A stretch of DNA of 64,000 bases from Theobroma cacao. Lineage: Eukaryota > Streptophyta > Magnoliopsida > Malvales > Malvaceae. This document shows positions 25,331 through 38,040 of the stretch, in pieces. Made by a program: the position numbers and the translations under genes. The stretch's first letter is position 1, and each line of letters starts with the position of its first letter. The stretch covers positions 8,923,159-8,987,158 of the forward strand of contig NC_030857.1 in the NCBI RefSeq assembly GCF_000208745.1, written 5' to 3'. The notes beneath the pieces were generated by a model. It ran no database searches. It saw only the letters and a list, made by a program, of their open reading frames with translations, and had not been told where the DNA came from.

Positions 25331-26701
25331 GTAATGATCCTTAGTCCTACTTATTGGTCATGTTGGAGTGCTAAAGGGATGAATGACACTAAAATTTTAA
25401 GGTATGCACTTTTGAGCTTGTAGAGCTCTTAATTAGCTGGAGGAAAAATGGTTTAGAACTTGTCAAAATTAAAAGATACCAAGGAAAGATAGAGAAAAGT
25501 GGATAATATAAGAGTATTTATAGTGGTTCAGTCTTCTTAATCTACATCCATTACCTTAATCTCCCAATCAAGGATGTTCAACCCAACTTTACTATAACAG
25601 TGGAATTGACAACTTCCTCCAAGTTTTTACAAAGTGAGCTTTTAACCTAAACTGTAATCTCTTTCAATGACTTCTTGAGTGCTTCTCATACTTTAAACAT
25701 TTTTTCTCAAATAGGAGTAAAGAACAAGTGTTTTGGTGAAGGTCATTTAGCTTTTTGCTCAAAGTGGCTTTTTCTTCTTCAAAATCTGCTTCTTTGACCA
25801 TTGAAGCTTTTCTTTTATACTTTGGGGGACAGATTTTATTATTCAAGATAGATTCTAGTTGTTAGGGACAACTTCGATGCCATTTTAGCTATTATTTTGT
25901 CTTCTAGTGTTTAAATTCAAATGGACAAATAGAGTTAGACTAACTGGTTATAGGCAACTCTAACTGATTATAGTTTCTCTATCTTACACTGTCTTGTTAC
26001 TATGTGTTATACGTTAGCCGATTATAGGAAACTCTAACCAATTAAGAGATCACTATCTTCAAAGTTCTCTACTTCAGCATACTTATCTTAATTGGTTTCA
26101 ATCTTAACTGATTAACACAAACTCTAATCAATTAAAAGATTTTTTGAATTTGAATTTCTCTATTTTGGCTCTTTTTAACGGTCAAACTTATTTTGAATTT
26201 AAATTTTTGATGCTTAGAGATTTTTCAGGTTTTGTGCTCTAATCGATTAACCACATGCTTTAATCGATTAGCACACTTTTGTTTTTCTTTTTCCAGTACA
26301 TTCTTAATCAGTTAACCCTAGTGCTAATTGATTAAGATTTTTTTTGTTTTGCTTCAGCTTGTCAACTAGTCATGCCTTAACTAACTAAGGCTTTTTGTTA
26401 ATCAATTACTAAAATTTTGTCTTCACTAACCCTTTTCTTCTTTCTCACTCTAACTAATTAACCTATCTATTATGTGATCTTGTCTTTAAACACTAATTTT
26501 ATTGAGAGGATTAACTCTATTCTACACACTAAAGTAGTAAAGTTAGACATTAATGAATGAGGAATGCTTTGTTATCATAAAAAATATATGGAGTCAACAC
26601 TACTCATTATAGGTTTAAGATTTTCTACACATATTACACTCTTAAACCTCCATTTAATATTTGAGTCTATTCCACTTTATTAGATATTATCAACTATAAT
26701 A
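25331..26701. repeat. Degenerate retroelement-like region with repeated AATCGATTA-type motifs
   Basis: A stretch near 25500-25660 resembles LTR sequence seen in plant copia elements (TATTTATAGTGGTTCAGTC). From about 25937 to 26460 roughly a dozen variants of the palindromic motif (C)TAATCGATTA occur, for example at 26241, 26262 and 26131, in both strict and mutated form. Such motif clusters occur in retroelement LTRs of several eudicots (from memory). No intact ORF was recognised; a 60-codon minus frame at 25664 is probably chance. Confidence 0.4.
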
Positions 26702-26706
26702 TTGTC

Positions 26707-29517
26707 TGTCACGACCCGGAACCTCCCTCGGACCCCATGACAACTGTCGCGACGTCCCGATTGACACTCATTACCCGAAATGCCAATCAGAACCCCGCAA
26801 GACTTACATATCAGTTTCTTGCCTTTTTTGTGAGAAATCGTTTTTAAACATTCAATTTTAAACAATTTCCAGTAGTTTTCGGCTCAAATATATCAAAAGA
26901 CAAAAATATTTTAAAAGGATTTATAGACAAATATTACTATTCAAAATATTAATTAAAATATAAAATTTTTATATAAAACAATATTTATAGAAATACGTGT
27001 AAAAAATCTTTTATAACTTGGAAGTAAAATAAATTCATACATACAATAATTTACAAAGTTATAATGTACAATAATAATTACAATGACAAGTGGCCCAAAA
27101 TACACCAACTATTAGTGATAGTAACCTACTGTTTGTGAGATAGAGATGTCAACTGAAATCCTCGATAAAATAAGGTATCTACAAGCTACCACAGGCCTGA
27201 AATGTTTGGAAAGGAGGTGGGTGAGATTTTACAATCCCAATGAGTAAACAAACATTATCATAAATATCTAAAGGCGAGTAAAATGGAGGCAAGTTTAAAC
27301 AACAAATCATAAACCATTTCATAAGGTTTTCAATTTCTTTCTTAAACCATAAAACATTTGTAATTTACCAAAACAGTTGTCAAGGCTTATAACTTTTATT
27401 AAAAACATGGCTCAAGCCAAAATCTAGTCCTCAGGGATACCTTGGCCTAAGCATCTAACCGAGTCCGCCAAGGTTGTTAAGATATTTACATGTTAAATAC
27501 ATTCTAGTTTTGAAAACAAGTCGTTACTTGGCGTTGGCCGAGTTACACGTTCACGTGGGGGTTCAACGTGAAGTGAACTCTAACACTACCCTGGGAGTTA
27601 CTCTCCTCGCCTCTACAACCAGAGTAACTATAAAACCGGGTTTACCGTGCCCCTTTAATAGGCAGTCTACGGAAACCCGTCACTGCACTGACTAAACCCA
27701 CCAATTTTAATAAAATTTCGACAGTATAACGTGGCTTTTATTTATTTATCCAACCTGTATAGTAAAAGACAGCTTACATTCTATTCACAATGCAATTATA
27801 AAATATAGCCACATATACTCATATATCATAAGCCATTCATAAGAAAATATATTTTTCAAGACAATTGGTAGCCTCCAATTACTCAATTTCATAATCAACA
27901 CAATATATTTTTATTTGTCACATTTATTTCTAAAACATCAAAAATCCCNNNNNNNNNNNNNNNNNNNNNNNNNNNNNNNNNNNNNNNNNNNNNNNNNNNN
28001 NNNNNNNNNNNNNNNNNNNNNNNNNNNNNNNNNNNNNNNNNNNNNNNNNNNNNNNNNNNNNNNNNNNNNNNNNNNNNNNNNNNNNNNNNNNNNNNNNNNN
28101 NNNNNNNNNNNNNNNNNNNNNNNNNNNNNNNNNNNNNNNNNNNNNNNNNNNNNNNNNNNNNNNNNNNNNNNNNNNNNNNNNNNNNNNNNNNNNNNNNNNN
28201 NNNNNNNNNNNNNNNNNNNNNNNNNNNNNNNNNNNNNNNNNNNNNNNNNNNNNNNNNNNNNNNNNNNNNNNNNNNNNNNNNNNNNNNNNNNNNNNNNNNN
28301 NNNNNNNNNNNNNNNNNNNNNNNNNNNNNNNNNNNNNNNNNNNNNNNNNNNNNNNNNNNNNNNNNNNNNNNNNNNNNNNNNNNNNNNNNNNNNNNNNNNN
28401 NNNNNNNNNNNNNNNNNNNNNNNNNNNNNNNNNNNNNNNNNNNNNNNNNNNNNNNNNNNNNNNNNNNNNNNNNNNNNNNNNNNNNNNNNNNNNNNNNNNN
28501 NNNNNNNNNNNNNNNNNNNNNNNNNNNNNNNNNNNNNNNNNNNNNNNNNNNNNNNNNNNNNNNNNNNNNNNNNNNNNNNNNNNNNNNNNNNNNNNNNNNN
28601 NNNNNNNNNNNNNNNNNNNNNNNNNNNNNNNNNNNNNNNNNNNNNNNNNNNNNNCCAGCCCTTGATGTCACTTTTAGATCTCTCTCCTCAAGCATGCTAA
28701 ATGGAAACAAAGGCATAGGAAAGGTAGAAATCAAGCTAAAGTCGAAAAATCTTACCGTTAGACGCGTAAACGGGCGAAAAACGTGAATTCCCCTTTGAAT
28801 TTTCTTGCTTCTCTTTGGTTTTTCTTTTTTTCTTCCTTTCCTCTCTATTTTCTCTCTTGTTCTCCCTTATGGCCGGCCATCACTTAAAATGAGGTTTAAA
28901 TGGGCTGACTTTTCATTAAAATAATATTAAATCATTAAAAAAGTGTCATGTGTCACTTTTCCATTGGCCCATTTTTAAATTTTCGTCTTTTAAACTTCAA
29001 TTTTTCACCACTTAACATACCATAGTTGTTCATACCAAAAATAAATAAATCTTATGATTTTGACAAGTTTTGGGTGGTGAAAATTACGATTTTTACCCCG
29101 GGATGACAAAATTATCGTTTTGCCCCTATGTTTCGAAAATTGTCTGAATTAAAAATTTTCACTTCCTATCATTAAATTATACTCCAAAAAGTTAATCTTG
29201 ATAAAAAATTTCACTCCATGATCAAATTATTATCTTAGGTGGCAAAATGACGATTTTGCCCCTAAACATCAAAATTTTTAATTTTTTTCCAAATGAACCC
29301 TCGAACTCCAAATAATCATTTTTAGTCATTCCTGGACTGTAAAATATTAAATTTCATCATACGATTCCTATTTGAACTAGTTCGAGGTTAAATCAACTCA
29401 AGTGTACCGTTAGGTACAATACCGGGTTTCGTCTATTCTTATGAACTTTCCTAGCGTAATAACATGTTACTCAGTGCATGCATGTCATGACATGTATTTA
29501 TAGGGTCAGGTTTGACA
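26707..29517 (-). mobile_element. Solo LTR (2811 bp including gap, TSD ttgtc)
   Basis: Starts TGTCACGACCCGG and ends GGTCAGGTTTGACA. It is flanked by a perfect 5 bp duplication ttgtc (26702-26706 and 29518-29522). It is the inverted counterpart of the solo LTR at 56058-58880; shared blocks include GGCCGGCCAT and TTTAAATGGGCTGACTTTT near the sense 5' third and GGGGCACGGTAAACCCGG. No primer site or second LTR is present. It contains a 706 bp N gap. It sits just beside the 3' end of a decayed copia element. Confidence 0.85.
27949..28654. other. Assembly gap (706 N)
   Basis: Run of N inside the solo LTR. The long frames reported across it are artefacts. Confidence 1.
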
Positions 29518-30430
29518 TTGTCACTTGATCAAATAAACTTAACCTATTTTTTATAAAAGGGTAAAATAAATTAAATAATGTAAGTTCATACTTTATTATC
29601 TAAAAAAATCTAATAATCTCCCACTTGGATTATATTATTTATACTCAAAATTTGGAAACATATTTTCTTAAAAATATTGGCGTACGGGCTAAGACAACTT
29701 GAAACTTAACAAGCTCAATTTATAAATAACTTGACACTTACCCTAAAAGATCTTTCTATCCAATAAAATTTGTGATATAGGAAAATAACAATAACTACAT
29801 GTCTATCAAGATACACCACCAACTATAATCACATGTACTACCCAAGGACATGAAGTTAATGTGGTAGTGTCTCAATAAATAACAACATTTCTTTAATGAT
29901 CTATTTCACGTGTTGTATTCATTTGTTAGTCATTTTGTTCTCTACTTTATGAAGCCCAAGCTTGCAAGAGAAATATTTTATGATTTATTCAATAAACCTA
30001 TATGTCTACCTTACATATCTTGAGATATACATCATGTGTTAAAAACATAACAGTAAGGTTATAGATTTATGCCTCACCCTATGTCTTAAGTCTTCAAATA
30101 AATGTATAGAAACATAAATAATTTAGGAACGAATATACATTGTAAAGACTCCACAATACCTATGTCAAAATATGTTTCTTGAAAGTGATAAAGTGTAGTC
30201 CCTTGGTTTGGGGATCAACTACTATGTTATCAGTTTTAATATGCTTTTCTAAAATGTAACCTTTTTTTATAAGTTGTTCAATTGTCAAATCTCTAAATGC
30301 ATAGTCTTTGTAATACCTCTATTGTTGTCAATGAACAAAAATGCTACAACATTATCAAAGTACAATTGTATGGGTTTAACAATAGAGCCAGTCACCGATA
30401 AATATTGAATGAGATTTCTCCACTAGATAG
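29518..30430 (-). pseudogene. 3' end of a decayed Ty1/copia element (RNase H remnant, polypurine tract)
   Basis: Read on the minus strand, about 30430-30190 translates in broken frames to segments like SIVKPIQLYFDN and DNIVVDPQTKGL. These match the RNase H end of copia polyproteins (usual form ..ADPLTKGL). About 570 bp further on, CCAAGTGGGAGATTATTAGA (about 29611-29630) is a classic copia polypurine tract followed by a mutated LTR start. The LTR beyond it appears to be truncated where the solo LTR ends at 29517. The rest of the element is absent. Confidence 0.65.
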
Positions 30431-32163
30431 CCTATGTAACTATACCATAACGTATTATAAATTTTATGTGCATTGTAGATGTGATCACAAGTTTTGTTTT
30501 ATACTTTTCCAAAATATTGCAACACCTACCAACATAAAAAAAATATATCGTAATGTGAATTTCTTATCTTTGTCAAAATTCATATGATTAACTTAAGGTT
30601 TTCAACGTTTAGATAAACTAGAGTACAATTCATAGTTCTGTTTAAATATCTCATTACTTTTTATCGAGGTTGAATAGTAAAAAAAAAATGGATTTCTTGT
30701 GAAGGATAGTTGAAATTGGTGTATGTTGCAAGTGAAGTGGATAATGTTAGATAAGTTAATGGATAATGATGTTGATTTTGGGAAAGCTCCAACAATTAAT
30801 GGAAAAACAAACCAAGATTAATGAGAATTGAAATGAGAATATCAATGGGGTTGGTAGTGGGTAACCTTCCAAATTGAATTCAATGCATTCGAAGTTATGT
30901 TTACTTTGGTTTTTTTTTATTACTTGCTTTTTCTATGTTTCAAACTAATTTCTAACATTTTCTTTTTTATCTTTTGATATTGAAAACTATATTTTTTAAA
31001 TTATAATTTTAAAAAAACCCCAAAAATACTAGACCCGTTCCCGTGCCAAATCAAAGTCAAACATAAATATTCGATTTCAAACTGTGAGTAATTTCGTAAA
31101 GTGGTTTATGGATTTTACCAATTGCTTTGTAACTATTAATTCTCTTTGTTTTATTGATGTTTTAATTAAATATGAAAATCATTGGGTTTTTGGATTGTAT
31201 TATAAACAATAAATTATATCTCTTAAAACTTTTAAATTTGTATATCAAGGTTTAATTGTTGACCATTTTGTTTCTTTCTTCTTTTGTTGGTTTTTCCTTT
31301 TTTTTTTTTTCTTTTATGAATAGATAGGTAAGCTAAATATAACTTAAAGGGCAATATGCATAAGATGTAGCTAATCATCATCAATACTTACTAGACAAGT
31401 AAGTTTGAAGTGGGTTTACTATTCTACTAAAGCCCAAGTGTGTTCCTATATCAACACTTGGCAATTTCAGTGCCTAATTAATTGCTTAAACTTCGGGCCT
31501 TCTAATGGTGGGTTGGTGTTGGTTTTTTTTTTTTTGTTGAAAATATCTCCTAAAATTAGAAAACCAAGGATGTTAAGAATATACATTATATTACCATGGG
31601 ACCCCTCTGCACCAACCATCAAATTTGCTTGCTTCCATGGAAATAAAACTGTAACCCATACCCATATCAAGCCATAATTATTGTAATTCCATGCTTAAAC
31701 CTGACTCAGGAATCCCATTGGGCCGTTCTAAAAGATGAGAAATTAGCCAGTACTTTCATTGTCAAACACTACTCTGTGACATTCTGTACCTGCACTTGAT
31801 GATGATTTCAAACGTATCCAACACACTTCTACACCAACACTGACAAAGAGAAAACAGTTTTTGTTTTTTGGTTTAATGAAATTAAAAAAGAAACGGAAAA
31901 AGAAAAAAAGATGATGATAGCTTCATATAACTTTAAGTGTAGGGGTTATTAGATTAGCTTCAAAGCTAAGGCAAATCGATTAAAGGAAGCCGTGAAAAGA
32001 AAAGGGTAGGCCACTGCCTTGCTCCTCTTTTGCTGCTACTCATATTTTTGGGCAGAAGCAGTAACACATTGTGCATGCTTGTTGGTGGTGAACATGATCA
32101 GCGACTGTGGAGTTTGAGAGTATTTGTGGTGAAACGCAGCACAGCAAGAGTCAGGTTGCAGCC
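30431..32163. other. Intergenic and promoter region of the LRR receptor kinase
   Basis: AT-rich DNA without a convincing gene. Frames at 31405-31677 and on the opposite strand are short and unsupported. The last few hundred bases must hold the promoter and 5' leader of the gene starting at 32164. I cannot point to a confident TATA box. Confidence 0.4.
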
Positions 32164-35100
32164 ATGACAGCCCTCTCATTACTCTTATTGCTGGTTTTCT
32201 TTTGTGCAGATGTTAGCCTTATTTCTGCTTTTACAGACCCTCACGACGGTAACCTTAATATCCTTGCTCCTCATTTCTGCCTCTTCTAACATTTTGTCAT
32301 ATATTTTCTCTTTTGATCAGTATATGAAATGCGTGAAAAGCAATATTGCTGCGCGCAGCCTTCTAAAGGTCAAGAAATTCAAGCTGTTTGTATAGCATTA
32401 TAGTTAAATTATAATTATGTGATGTGTATAACTTATATTCAGTTTCTGACAGAAAAATGGGTGAAGGGGAAGGCCAAGAGCCATATCTTCTGTAACTATC
32501 CTCAATTGGCAATGCAACCTGTTTTTGAACTTCTGTTTGTACTGATAATATGCTTCAGATAATTTTCATTTCAATGATTATATATAGTTTTATATAGACA
32601 AGGGACAAGGGTAAGGCATCACAGGGAAACATTTCATATCATCATTTGCAACATCAATCTTTGTTTGTGCTTTTGCTGCAGCTGCTGCTCTCCAATCTTT
32701 GAAGGATTCATGGCAAAATACACCGCCAAGCTGGGATAAGTCGGATGATCCTTGTGGAGCACCATGGGAAGGAGTCACGTGCAACAGCTCAAGGGTGACT
32801 GCACTGTGAGTATTGTATAACAGTGGGTGTTTCTTTCTCAAGGCTGAATATGGACTCTGAGGAGTTTTTCTTTTCTTTTCAAGTTTAACTACTTCTCTTC
32901 TACTGGTCATTTGGATCATGGTCATTACTTATGCTCATGTGATCTCAGGGGATTATCAACCATGGGTCTTAAAGGGAAACTAAGTGGTGACATTGGGGAA
33001 CTAACTGAATTGAGATCCTTGTGAGTTTCCTTCTCACTATGTTTTTTCATCTATTGTACTGAACTATGCATGTGCAGGATTACTACATGAAGGATAGTCA
33101 ATATGGAATTCTGTTTCTCATTCGTCTATGAACAATTCTAAATCGCATCTATTACATATATTTTTCTCACTTTTAAAATTATTTAACTATAGGGACCTGT
33201 CATTTAATCGGGATCTCACCGGTTCTCTGTCTCCACGTTTGGGGGATTTGGAAAAGCTGAATATCCTGTAAGATGGCTACTTTACTGATTTGATGAATCC
33301 AGCTTTCTGCTCAACTAGCTTCCTCATGATATGAATTTATCTTCTGCTTATTTTCCTTTTGGTATCCCATTTTTTCAGAATCCTAGCCGGCTGTGGCTTC
33401 ACTGGTAATATTCCAGAAGAGCTTGGAAAGCTGGCTGAGTTATCCTTCCTGTAAGAGTTGCCATTACTACTAATAAAACTACATAAATCAGTGCAAAGTA
33501 AAGACCTTTTATGCCTATTCATTTCAAAACTACCCTTGTTTGCAGTGCCCTGAATTCAAATAATTTCACTGGTAGAATTCCTCCATCTTTGGGAACGCTC
33601 TCTAAACTCTATTGGCTAGATCTGGCAGACAATCAGCTGATGGGATCTATCCCAGTTTCGACACCCACCTCCCCAGGATTGGACCTCCTTTTAAAGGCTA
33701 AACACTTGTAAGTTTACTTTCCCAACATACCTTCAGTGTGAAAGATAAGAAAGGATGAAAGTACCTGATCGTTATGTACTTAGAAGTTCAGATCACTGAG
33801 TATTGACCAAATAAGAGTTTCATTGTTGTGAACTTGCAGCCATTTCAATAAAAATAAGCTTTCGGGTACCATTCCACCAAAACTCTTCAGCTCTGAGATG
33901 GTACTAATTCACATGTAAGTTGATATCCATCCATCAATTTAGTTTGTATGGCATTCCTCCTCCTAAAGGTTCATAGCGTTACAATGTCAGACTATTTGAT
34001 GGAAATCAATTTGCTGGGAACATCCCGTCCACATTAGGACATGTTCAGACTCTCGAGGTTCTGTGAGTAAAAACTCCATTGACCTCATTTTCTTTCCTCT
34101 GCAGCTTTACTTTGTTATATTAATTTTCCTCTGTTAACACTAATGGGAATGCACACATTCCAATCCAAAACAGTCGACTTGATAGAAACGCTTTGACAGG
34201 AAAGGTCCCTTCAAATCTCAACAACCTTACAAACATCAATGAATTGTGGGTATATATTTTTTACTTTTTCAGTTTGATAATGTTGTGGTTAATGAACTTA
34301 CTTCCTGATGCAAATTTTGCTTTCCTTCAGGAATTTAGCACACAATAATCTAACTGGCCCTTTACCAGACTTAACCTCAATGAATACACTCAATTATGTG
34401 TAAGTCAGAAGAATAGGAGTTTCCTTCTTCAGATGTGATGGTTTATTTGTTTTTCATAGTAATGAATCCTGACTCCATTTCACTTTACAGGGATCTTAGT
34501 AACAATTCATTTGACCCAACAGAAACTCCAGTCTGGTTCTCAACCTTAGCGTCACTCACTACTCTGTGAGTAATTTGTAGTCACCAAAAAAAAATCTGAC
34601 TCTTCCTTCAACTGTTGTAACTTATGCAAAATTTCATAATTTGCAGAGTTATTGAACATGGATCACTTCAAGGGCCTGTACCGCAAAAGCTTTTTAGCTT
34701 CCCGCAGATACAGCAAGTGTGAGTAGTGACTCGAATTTAAAAAACCATTCTAAAAAGCTTATTTTAAGAAAAGAGAAGGTGCATGACTCAATTCAGGTCA
34801 TCTTGATCTTTTGACAGGAAACTACGAAACAATGCCTTTAATGGCACATTGAACTTGGGTGACAAAGTTGGCACTCAACTAAAGCTTGTTGATTTGCAGA
34901 ACAACCAGATTTCCTCAATAACACTAGGATCTGGATATACGAATACTTTAATGTAAGACATTTCATTGGTGTTAATTTTTTTCATCTAGAATAATAATCT
35001 ATATTTTCCCCCCCCACCATACTTATTTGTCACTGTTATGTGATTCAGTCTTATAGGCAATCCCGTGTGCACAAGTGCTCTCTCAAACACTAATTACTGT

Positions 35101-37511
35101 CAGGTTCAGCAACAAAATACAAAACCCTATGCCACCAGCCTAGCTAATTGTGGAAGAAAATCATGTCCCATTGATCAGAAGCTTAGCCCTCAGAGTTGTG
35201 AATGTGCCTATCCATTTGAAGGAACATTGTATTTCAGAGGACCCATGTTCAGGGAATTGTCCAATGTGAATATGTTTCATTCATTAGAAATGAGCCTTTG
35301 GGTGAAATTGAGCCTAACTCCTGGTTCAGTTTTCCTTCAGAATCCATTCTTCAATGTTGATGACTACCTTCAGATCCAGCTGGCACTCTTTCCACCAGAT
35401 GAAAAATACTTCAATAGGTCAGAAATTCAGAGAATTGGATTTGATTTAAGTAATCAAACTTACAAACCTCCTCCAGAGTTTGGACCATACTATTTTATTG
35501 CTTCTCCTTATACTTTCCCAGGTAACTGAAACCTTCCTATTCCTAAGAATTTAACTTTGATCTTAACCTATAAGTGATGGATTGACAAATCAAACCACAA
35601 ATTTGCTTCAGCCTCAAATGGAACTTCTGTTAGCATTGGAGTAATCATTGCCGTAGCAATTGGGGGTGTCATTTTGGTTCTAGGCTTGCTTGGAGTTGGA
35701 ATATATGCTGTTCGGCAAAAGAAACGTGCAGAAAAGGCCATTGGGTTGAGTAAACCATTTGGTAAGTAATACTTGAAATTTGGTATAGAAACAGGTATCT
35801 GGTATTGTAAAATTGTTTACTTCTGTATTGATCTTCTACATGTTCCAGCATCCTGGGCACCAAGTGGCAGAGACAGTGGTGGTGCACCACAGTTGAAAGG
35901 AGCAAGGTGGTTTTCTTATGATGAGCTTAAAAAGTGCACCAATAATTTCTCTGAAAATAATGAACTAGGATTTGGAGGGTATGGCAAGGTAAATCTCCAA
36001 GTTTATCTAACGAGGTTTATGGATTACTGTTAGCAGTTGCTGAAATAGCCTTCATGTCCTCTGCAGGTATACAGAGGAATGCTCTCTGATGGACAATCAG
36101 TGGCAATTAAAAGAGCTCAACATGGATCAATGCAGGGTGGGCTTGAATTCAAGACTGAAATTGAATTGCTTTCAAGAGTTCATCATAAGAACCTTGTTGG
36201 TCTTGTTGGATTTTGCTTTGAGCAAGGAGAACAAATGCTGGTTTATGAATTTATGGCCAATGGAACACTTCGGGACAGCCTGTTAGGTTAGTTTACCTTA
36301 CGTTGCAGGTATAACATGTGAGTTAAAGATGAAACAATGATTAGTAATTGTCTAGGTGCATGAGATTGATTTGTTAATCGTGGGAGAGTGCCTGATTTTA
36401 GCATTAAAAATGTGGTGGTTGTCTTTGCAACAAGGTTTCATCTCCTGCACCATCAGAGAATCAGTCTTGTCTTTTGTATTTTTCACCTAGAGCTTCACTT
36501 GTGTGCCTCATGGGAAGTCCATGGAAAGTCACCATTAATTTATGATTCAGGTTCTTGATGGCTACCTCATTTAATAAATGACATGGAATCACATTTGTTG
36601 TAGGGAGATCTGGCATATACATTGACTGGAAAAGGAGACTCCGCATTGCTCTTGGCTCAGCTAGAGGACTAGCTTACTTACATGAGCTCGCAAATCCTCC
36701 TATTATCCACAGAGATATTAAGTCCAGCAACATTTTGTTGGATGAAAATTTAACAGCGAAGGTTGCAGACTTTGGCCTGTCGAAGCTGGTATCAGACAGT
36801 TCAAAGGGCCATGTTTCAACCCAAGTTAAAGGCACATTAGTGAGTACTCTTTAACATGTTACTTAAGATGCTTTTGGAATCGGATTGATTTTTCAGTTTT
36901 ATGCTCTCACTTCAATTATACCCATGCAATCCACTCAGAGTTTCCAAATATGTAGAATATTTTTATTTCTCTAACTCTCAAATGATATTTTGTTGCAGGG
37001 TTATCTGGATCCTGAATATTACATGACCCAACAATTAACTGAGAGGAGTGATGTTTACAGTTTTGGCGTGGTAATGCTTGAACTTATAACAGCTAAGCAA
37101 CCGATTGAGAAAGGTAAGTACGTTGTGCGGGAGGTGCGAACAGTGATGAATACGAAGGATGAAGAGCACTATGGCTTGAGGGACTTAATGGATCCAACCA
37201 TCAGAAGCACAGGAATTCTTATAGGATTTGGAAAATTCTTGGAGTTGGCAATGCAATGTGTTGAGGATTCAGCTACAGACCGTCCAACAATGAGCGAGGT
37301 GGTAAAGGCCATTGAAACCATTTTGCAAAATGACGGGATGAACACAAACTCAACTACTTCTGCTTCATCATCTGCTACTGATTTCGAAGCTGCAAAAGGT
37401 TCTCTTAGGCATCCTTATGGCGATAGTTTACCTAAAAAGGATAACAATGACAGCGATACTTTCGACTACAGTGGTGGATACACACTTTCTGCAAAAGTTG
37501 AACCCAAGTAG
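32164..37511 (+). CDS. LRR receptor-like kinase, subfamily VIII-1 (HPCA1-like), 19 exons
   Basis: Exons: 32164-32248, 32682-32805, 32949-33020, 33193-33267, 33379-33450, 33546-33707, 33840-33914, 33991-34062, 34174-34245, 34331-34399, 34491-34565, 34647-34718, 34818-34952, 35049-35521, 35612-35761, 35849-35988, 36067-36286, 36604-36839 and 36999-37511. They join to 963 residues. Order: signal peptide (1-22), LRR cap with [13 protein letters not shown], then leucine-rich repeats mostly one per 69-75 nt phase-2 exon. A Cys-rich juxtamembrane block (C394-C439), a TM helix (about 554-577) and an RD kinase follow. Kinase residues are glycine loop GFGGYGK (635-641), K656, HRD with D752 and DFG D770. 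The ATG at 32164 is preferred because the frame upstream opens only at a GTG. It is probably a plasma-membrane sensor kinase. Arabidopsis HPCA1 of this subfamily senses apoplastic H2O2; orthology is inferred. Confidence 0.93.
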
Positions 37512-38040
37512 ATGATCCTTTCCTCCTTCCTCTTACATTTGTTTTTTCTTTTGTTGTCTTCTCTTAGAATGAATCTTCACAAGTTTTTATGTTTTAGATG
37601 AGCTATCCTTGTTATTAAGAGAGATGTTATATGTTTACCATGATAAATTGTAGTTTGCCAAATTAAAGAAAAGAAAATGTAAGGGAGTTACTGTTGTGTA
37701 GCTAGGTTATAGAATTTCCAAGCATATGCAAGATTGACTGCATTGTCCTATCCTTGGTTTTACTTTTACTTTCGCTGGTAGATATGTAAGTAAAACCATT
37801 TATCTGTAGTATCGTATGAACCTCTTTTGTTTTAATCTCAGGAATCCATATTTGGATAATTATTAGGCAGCACAACCTCTAACTTAATTTATTCTTCTAT
37901 ATGTATATATATAGTGTCCTCCATGGTACGTATGTGAAACAGAAATATATAGGCAAAAACAATATCAGCTATGCTAGAGTCTAGGCCTTAGCTCTGAACA
38001 CATGTACGGTATGGGGGCAGGGCAGTAGGCTGTAGCAAAC
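37512..38040. other. Shared 3' flank of the convergent LRR-RLK and galactosyltransferase genes
   Basis: 529 bp between two stop codons on opposite strands. It must hold both 3' UTRs. It includes a short (TA)n near 37900 and no ORF of note. Confidence 0.5.

Noticed and set aside
32107..32163. Upstream start for the LRR receptor kinase
   Set aside because: The longer frame opens at GTG; the ATG at 32164 directly precedes a clean signal peptide.
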